A stretch of 64,000 bases of DNA from NCBI GenBank assembly GCA_003013855.2, contig ML058528.1, forward strand, positions 124,001 through 188,000, read 5' to 3'. A program made the translations under genes and the position numbers. Under the pieces are notes generated by a model. That model was not told where the DNA came from. It searched no databases and was given only the letters and a program-made list of their open reading frames with translations. Positions 58,383 to 64,000 of the stretch are shown one piece after another; the stretch's first letter is position 1; the number at the start of each line of letters is the position of its first letter. This DNA comes from Liriodendron chinense (lineage: Eukaryota; Streptophyta; Magnoliopsida; Magnoliales; Magnoliaceae).

Positions 58383-58586
58383 TTTTTATTGTTATTATTA
58401 TTTTTTAACACGACCTGACCCAAACACCTGAACACAACCCACACGACCCGGCCCAACCAAAAGCACCCACCTTACCCACACGACCCGGCCCAACCAAAAG
58501 CACCCAAAGGTGGGTGCTGGTGTGTCTCGAACCTAAGGCAAGCTGGTTGATAAACTCGGACTCAACCAGTTGGGCTACAGGCCCCT
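58383..58586 (-). mobile_element. tRNA-derived SINE in the kinase intron
   Basis: On the minus strand the head reads aggggcctgTAGCCCAACTGG, with the A box at 58566-58577, and GGTTCGAGACAC, the B box, at 58522-58533. These are internal Pol III promoter elements at tRNA-like spacing. The body has a 37-base tandem duplication (acacgacccggcccaaccaa at 58441 and 58478), and the 3' end is an A/T-rich aataataataac tail. Confidence 0.65.
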
Positions 58587-59192
58587 CTTCTTGAAAATAC
58601 AGAGCATTTGTTAGTTATGCCTTGATAACTTCACGCCTGATAGCTACAAAAGTTTAAAATCAAGAAGATAATTGTTTCCTATGCTTGTAATTGTTACCAC
58701 TTTTTTAAGGTAAAAAGCTAGTCCCAATTTTATTTAATTGTTGTAATGAAACATTGACATCTGGAAATTTTGAGATCTATAAATGACAGAGTATGGAATG
58801 GGCGGAAAGGTGTCTACACATGGAGAGTCCACAGTTATGGTATCCTTCTTTTAGAGATGGTCACAGGAAAGAGCCCAACCGAAGACATGTTTAAAGACGG
58901 TCTAAGCCTCCATCAATTTGTTAATATGGCTTTACCCTATCAAGTGATGAAGATTGTAGACCCACGACTGCTCTTAGAAGAAGTTCAAGCTCTAAGCAAT
59001 GGAGAACAGCATCGCATCGCTAGAACTAAAATGCGAGAGTGCTTGGCTTCTGTGGCCAAAATTGGTACCACATGTTCTGTAGAATCTCCGGACAAGCGGA
59101 TGCAAATGAGAGATATTGCAACAGAAATGCATGCAATCAGGGACTTATATCTTGGGGTTGGAATTCACCGAGATCAGCAAATTGAGGCATGA

Positions 59193-59353
59193 TTGGTGGG
59201 ACAAGGTTCATCTTATCTTAGTTATTATTAACAAGTCATGGCTAGTCAAGAAAGGGAAGATATGTAGGTGTAGAAAGTTGCATGGTGAATTTTTCTTACT
59301 TTTTCAGCTGTGGTCCTATCTCCTGGAGATGCTTGGTGAAGGATTGTAGTGTA
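59193..59353. other. 3' flank of the kinase pseudogene
   Basis: AT-rich sequence without a recognisable gene. Likely 3' untranslated remnant up to the copia insertion. Confidence 0.4.
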
Positions 59354-59358
59354 AGATA

Positions 59359-59793
59359 CGTTGGCTGTACAGAGCCTTAAGAAGATGGATTGATTGGCTT
59401 TTTAAAGCCTCAAGACAACTCAAGAAAAACTGATTTTCAAAGAAGGAAAAGAGGAAGATGAAAACAAAATTTTCTAAAACTATTTATGTATATTTGTATT
59501 GCACTTTCCTTGCTCCAACGTACAGCAAAACCCCTCCTTATATAGACTTTTGCAACATAGTTAAAAAGACTAAATTGCCCTTACAACCATACACTACAAG
59601 GGCATGTAATAACTGTTTTACAAAAAACAAAAATAAAAGATTAAATGACTTTTCTTTCCAATGCATTGGAAACCAACAATCACATAGAGAATACAAGCCA
59701 TGCTGCTGGAAGCTTCTCTCAGCAATAAGTTCTTCTTGAAAATCCAATGGGCTAGGTAAATGGATGGACCGGATTGGTTTGCAACTTCCAACA
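59359..59793 (-). repeat. 3' LTR of the minus-strand copia element
   Basis: 435 bp. On the minus strand it starts TGTTGGAAGTTGCAAACC and ends ...CAGCCAACG, where the partner has CAGCCAACA, so the last base has mutated. Confidence 0.9.
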
Positions 59794-59800
59794 CTCCCCT

Positions 59801-61430
59801 TCAAACCAAAATCGGTTCCATTCCGAGTATCGATCTTAGTCGTCTAAATGCATCTGTTGGGAGTGCCTTGGTAAAAATATCCGCTACCTGTTCAGTGGTG
59901 TGACAATATTCCAATTTTATCGCTTTCTGCTTTACTTGATCTCTTAGAAAATAGTATCGAGTATCGATGTGCTTGCTCCTTCCATGCTGCACCGGATTTT
60001 TAGCAAGCTCAATTGCTGACTTGTTATCCACATATATGACTGTGGATTCTTCTTGCGGATGCTTCAACTCCTTTAACAAGTTCCTTAACCAAATCGCCTC
60101 ACAGACAGTGGACGATGCTGCCACATACTCGGCTTCACATGTGGACAAGGCGACCACACTTTGCTTCTTCGAATTCCATGTGAAAACAGTCGACCTGAGA
60201 TAAAATACATAGCCAGTGGTGCTCTTTCTTTCATCTTGGTCACCTCCCCAATCACTGTCTGAGTATCCATACAGCATTGCTTCATCATCGTATGGATAGA
60301 AAAGACCGAATTCCACTGTTCCTTTGACGTACCTGAGGATTCTTTTTGCGGCTAGCCAGTGTGATTCATTTGGTGCTTCCATGTACCTGCTTAGAAGCCC
60401 AACATGTAGACGATATACGGCCTTGTGATTGTGAGGTACCTTAGGCTTCCAATTAGACTCTTAAACAGAGTCGAGTCCACACTTTTTCCTTCTTCGTCCT
60501 TTGTCAGTTTTAAGCCCGTTGCTACAGGCGTGTTTACGGCATTGCAATCGGCTGTCTTGAACTTTTCAAGCAATTCTTTGGCATACTTTTTCTGAGATAT
60601 ATAGATGCCACCATGTTGTTGCTTCACTTCGATGCCCAGAAAGAAGGACATCAGACCTCCGTCAGTCATCTCGAACTCCTTAAACATGGCCTTCTTGAAT
60701 TCATCAAACATAAGCTGACTGTTCCCTGTAAACAGCAAATCATCAACATATAGGCATGCTATAAGTATATATCGCCATGAGCATTCTTCTTGATGTAGAC
60801 TGCATGCTCATATGGACATTGGGCGAAGCCATTCTCTTGAAAATAGTTGTCGATGCGTGCATTCCAAGCACGTGGAGCTTGCTTCAACCCATAGAGGGCT
60901 TTCTTCAGCCGATACACCTTGTGTTCCTTCCCTTGCATAACAAAGCCTTCAGGCTAGTCAACATAGACCTCTTCTTCCAGAATTCCATTCAGGAATGCAG
61001 ATTTCACATCCAGTTGGTAGATCATCCAACTGTGATGGGCAGCAAGGGAGATAATCATCCTCATAGTGTCAAGGCGAGCAACAGGAGCGAAGACTTCTTC
61101 GTAGTCCACCCCGTACTTCTGTTTGTAGCCCTTTGCTACGAGCCTTGCCTTGTAGCGATCAATCTCACCATCAGCTTTTCGCTTGATTTTGTACACCCAT
61201 TTGATGCCAATAGTTTTCTGGCCATTATGAAGCGTAGTCAACTTCCATGTGTCATTCTTCTCAATGGCATGGATTTCTTCTTTCATAGCGATTCTCCAAC
61301 ATTCTTCTTTTATGGCCTCCTGAAACGTTAGAGGCTCATGATCTGCATACAAGCAGAAAAGATTGACGTCTTCAGTTTGCTCATAAATGTCGCTTAAGCT
61401 TCTCATTTTGATAGGTGCCATGGGTGAGGA
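59801..61430 (-). pseudogene. Copia reverse transcriptase and RNase H
   Basis: RT blocks: WRIAMKEEIHAIEKNDTWKL, YQLDVKSAFLNG, the expected QPEGF (now *PEGF), KKALYGLKQAPRAWN and an intact CLYVDDLLFTG. RNase H blocks: YSDSDWGGD, CEAEYVAASSTVCEAIWL, YVDNKSAIELAKN and SKHIDTRYYFLRD, ending GMEPILV. TAG at 60954 and a one-base shift near 60398 are the only breaks seen. Confidence 0.9.
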
Positions 61431-62603
61431 CGAGCCGGCTGAATTTTGACTTGATGGAGTACTTCCAGGAGAGATGGAATGTACTCCTGGACTTCTTTGT
61501 ATTGATGATGCGGCCGAAGAAGGTGTTGCTTGCATTTGGTCTCGATGGTCACGTCTTTCTTCCTGTTCTTCTGTTTCGACTTGAATATCTTTGGTTGATT
61601 CTTCATTGTTCCATTTCCAAGCTTCTTCCTCACTAAAGATTACATCTCTACTAACCACTACTTTATTAGTTAGTGGATTGTAGAGCTTGTAGGCTTTAGG
61701 TTCTTCACTATAGCCGATGAAGATGCATTTCTCGCCACGATTATCAAGCTTCCTTCTTCTTGCTTCTGGAACTTGAGCGTAGGCGACACACCCAAAGATC
61801 CTTAGGTGCGCCACGCTCGGTTTGTAGCCACTCCATGCCTCCTGTGGTGTCATGTTTCTGACGTTCTTGGTTGGACACCGATTGAGCAAATAGGCAGTAC
61901 ATGCAACTGCCTCTGCCCAGAAGCTCTTTGGCAAGCCTTTCTCTTTAAGCATGGTTCTTGTCATGTCGAGGATGGTGCGGTTCTTTCGTTCCGCAATGCC
62001 ATTCCGCTGTGGCGTGTAGGCTGCAGTGTGCTGCTGCTTGATGCCCTGTTCCCTACAATAATCTCGAAATGCATTTGAGGTGTACTCTCCACCTCTGTCA
62101 GATTTGAGTACTTTAATTTTGTAACCACTTTCAACTTCAACACGAGCTTTGAAAATTTTAAAGATAGCGAAAGCGGAAGATTTTTCTTTAATGCAATACA
62201 CCCAAAGTCTTCTGCTAAAATCATCAATGAAGGTAATAAAATATTTATTACCTCCAAGAGAGGGTATTTCAAGTGGTCCGCAAATATCAGTGTGAACTAA
62301 CTACAATGGTTCCTTTGCTCTTCTGGACACTCCACTTGGGAAGGAATTCCTTTTTTGCTTGCCGAGTGTGCACGCCTCACACACATGTTCTGGACCTTCA
62401 ATAGTCGGCAAGCCATGCACCATGCTTGATGAAGATAAGAGTTTAAGGCCACTGAAATGGAGATGTCCAAAGAGAAGATGCCATCTCCATGAATCATTCT
62501 TCACGAGTCCATAGAGGCACTTCTCAGCCTTTATGTTAATATGGAGCGGAAACATACGATTCTTCACCATTTGGACTTGAGCCACAAGTCTCATGTGAGC
62601 ACC
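61431..62603 (-). pseudogene. Copia integrase
   Basis: The zinc finger keeps WHLLFGHLHFSGL and HVCEACTLGKQ (H, H, C, C). The catalytic core has D in LVHTDICGPL, D in LKSDRGGEYTS and E in NGIAERKNRT. A serine- and proline-rich linker (SIQRSPGVHSISPGSTPSS) leads to RT. TAG at about 62298 (likely from CAG) interrupts it, and a shift lies near 62600. Confidence 0.9.
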
Positions 62604-63877
62604 TCATATAGAGAGAGAATAGTTCTCCATGTGTATGGCATACCCTTTCTCAAGGAGTTGGCCGATACTGAGGATGTTATTTTTTATGTTTGGTACGTAA
62701 TACACATTGGAGATGTAATTTGGCTCACCATTATTCTGATAGATTTTAACTTTTCCTTTACCTATCACTGGTACCTTTGATGAGTCGCCAAAACTCACGT
62801 TGCCACGAACTCCTTCTGTGAGTTCTATAAACAGTTCTTTGTTACCACTCATGTGGTTGCTTGCACCAGTGTCGAGATACCACACATCCGGCCGTACACA
62901 TGCCTTTTCTTGTGCGAGGAGGAGTCTGAAGTCTTCTTGTTCATGGTGTGATGCTTCAGCATAGTTGGATCGTTCATCTTGATCCACTTTACTCCAACAC
63001 TTAGAGGCATAGTGGCCGAATTTCTTGCAATTGTGGCATTGAACGTTTTTTGTGTTTCCATGACCACGCATGAACCAACCTCTACCATTTCCTCTTCCGC
63101 GAAAACTGGTAAACTTTTGTTGATATTGTTGATGGTTTGAATGATATCCACGCCATCTGCCTCTTACACGATTGCTAGTGCCATGGCCCCCTCTTTGTGT
63201 ATGGCCATTCTTTTGTTCATTTAGAGTCAACTTAGACTCCAAGGCATGTTCAAGCATTGAACCAGCATTCTTTTGCATTCGTTGCTCATGCACTTACAAC
63301 GATCTCATTAGTTCTTCAATGGACAATTTTTCCAAGTCCTTTGATTCTACTATGGCCACAATCACATGCTCAAATTTGGTTACGAGGGATCGAAACACTT
63401 TTTCAATCACACGTATATCTTCGATCTTTTCACCATTTCTTTTCAAGTTGTTAACAACAATAAGCAACCTTGAAAAATAATCAGAAATGGTCTCACGTTC
63501 ATGTGTACGGTCTCGAACTTGGCCCTAAGGGTTTGGAGACGAACCCTCTTTACACGATCAACTCCTTTGAAAATGGTGCAAAGAGTCTCCCATGCTTGCT
63601 TGCTTGACGTCGCTTCGGCGATCCTTTCAAAGGTGGATTTGTCCAACCCTTGATAGACAAGAAACAGGGCCCTCTTGTCCTTCTTTCTTTGTTCTTTGAG
63701 ATCGGCCTTTTGCTCAACAATGTAGGCGGCTTCTTGCTCCGTAGTGGGCTCTACATACCCGTCGGTGATGATCTCCCATAGGTCTTGTGACCCAAATAAC
63801 GCCTTCATTTGGATACACCAATTTTCGTAGTTGTCTTTTGACAACTTAGGAATCTGCTGCTGGATCGCAGAGGCCAT
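62604..63877 (-). pseudogene. Copia gag and protease
   Basis: It starts at ATG 63877, directly after the primer site: MASAIQQQIPKLSKDNYENW, then MKALFGSQDLWEII. The zinc knuckle is CHNCKKFGHYASKC, and the protease active site is YLDTGASNHMSG, intact. A one-base shift near 63510 and TAA at 63294-63296 break gag. Confidence 0.9.
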
Positions 63878-63900
63878 TTAACCTGGCTCTGATACCATTT

Positions 63901-64000
63901 TGTTGGCTGTACTAAGCCTTAAGAAGATGGATTGATTGGCTTTTTAAAGCCTCAAGACAACTCAAGAAAAACTGATTTTCAAAGAAGAAAAAGAGGAAGA
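63901..64000 (-). repeat. Start of the second (functional 5') LTR of the minus-strand copia element
   Basis: The first 100 bases match 59359-59458 with few changes, then the window ends. Confidence 0.92.

Larger units (their letters stand above)
54232..59192 (+). pseudogene. LRR receptor-like kinase pseudogene (subfamily XII, XA21/EFR-like)
   Basis: Exon 1 is 54232-56892: signal peptide (FWSLLLHAFLLACM), LRR N-terminal cap (DPLALIAFKDQISYNPF ... CKWEGVTCS), about twenty LRRs of the LxxLxLxxNxLxGxIP type, a transmembrane segment (VVGAVLGLILLSSLFAILY) and a kinase with GGYGSVYKG, the ATP-binding K in VEVKVL (56418), HRDLKPSN and DFGLARF. The intron 56893-58789 sits at the conserved place after GSVGYIPP and splices in phase to EYGMGGKVSTHG. 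Exon 2 is 58790-59192. Such receptors sense microbial patterns at the plasma membrane. Damage: frameshifts near 55455, 55577 and 55766, TAA at 55518, and a one-base loss near 58826. This is the only host-type gene in the window. Confidence 0.88.
59359..64000 (-). mobile_element. Ty1/copia retrotransposon on the minus strand, running off the window
   Basis: A complete LTR lies at 59359-59793 and the start of its partner at 63901. Inside are gag, protease, integrase, RT and RNase H in order on the minus strand. The primer site TGGTATCAGAGC is at 63886-63897 and the polypurine tract (minus strand GGTTTGAAGGGGAG) at 59794-59807. By the LTR length the element should end about 335 bases past the window. 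The expected left target duplication is agata (59354-59358). Confidence 0.93.

Overview
The window is plant nuclear DNA that consists almost entirely of nested transposable elements around one broken receptor-kinase gene. Evidence for a plant is: Ty3/gypsy and Ty1/copia LTR retrotransposons with plant-type primer sites, retroelement-borne plant mobile domain (PMD) genes, an LRR receptor-like kinase of the XA21/EFR/FLS2 type, and many hairpin repeats built on 'GTGGGCCCCACC ... CCGTCCA'. From memory those hairpins are very common in magnoliid genomes (Lauraceae, Magnoliaceae), so a magnoliid is my best guess, held loosely. No prokaryotic gene, CRISPR array or rRNA was seen.

Layout. (1) 1-4694 and 28302-29197 are two pieces of one old Tat-like, non-autonomous gypsy element ('copy A'). 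It has an LTR-like end, a short gag-like ORF and a spliced extra gene. (2) That extra gene is split by a complete giant gypsy element at 4700-28296 (23.6 kb; LTRs of 1516 and 1529 bp; perfect 5-bp target duplication GTGAC). It is oriented on the minus strand. From right to left it holds a tRNA-primer site, gag, protease, reverse transcriptase, RNase H, a second RNase H and integrase. Two spliced PMD genes follow, encoded on the opposite strand (12085-13577 and 14443-17062), then long repeats, a polypurine tract and the other LTR. (3) 29198-32220 holds an LTR-like fragment and hairpin MITEs. (4) A second copy of the copy-A family ('copy B', about 32222-32403 and 39904-42980) is split by a 7.5-kb LARD-like chromovirus derivative (32404-39903; LTRs about 2.77 kb; duplication TGAAC). 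(5) 42981-47445 holds a probable LTR fragment, a non-autonomous hAT element with an 8-bp duplication, and further hairpin MITEs. (6) 47446 to about 53500 is a decayed copia element on the plus strand. (7) 54232-59192 is an LRR receptor kinase pseudogene with one intron; the intron carries a 5'-truncated LINE, a MITE and a tRNA-derived SINE. (8) 59359 to the window end is a copia element on the minus strand whose second LTR runs off the edge.

No gene in the window reads as fully intact. The most distinctive object is the giant element. Its sense promoter (in the LTR) and the upstream regions of both antisense PMD genes share a GC-rich, palindrome-like module in the same orientation relative to transcription. 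The LTR promoter also lies downstream of an array of W-box cores. This suggests that one regulatory module serves both the sense retroelement transcript and the antisense genes.
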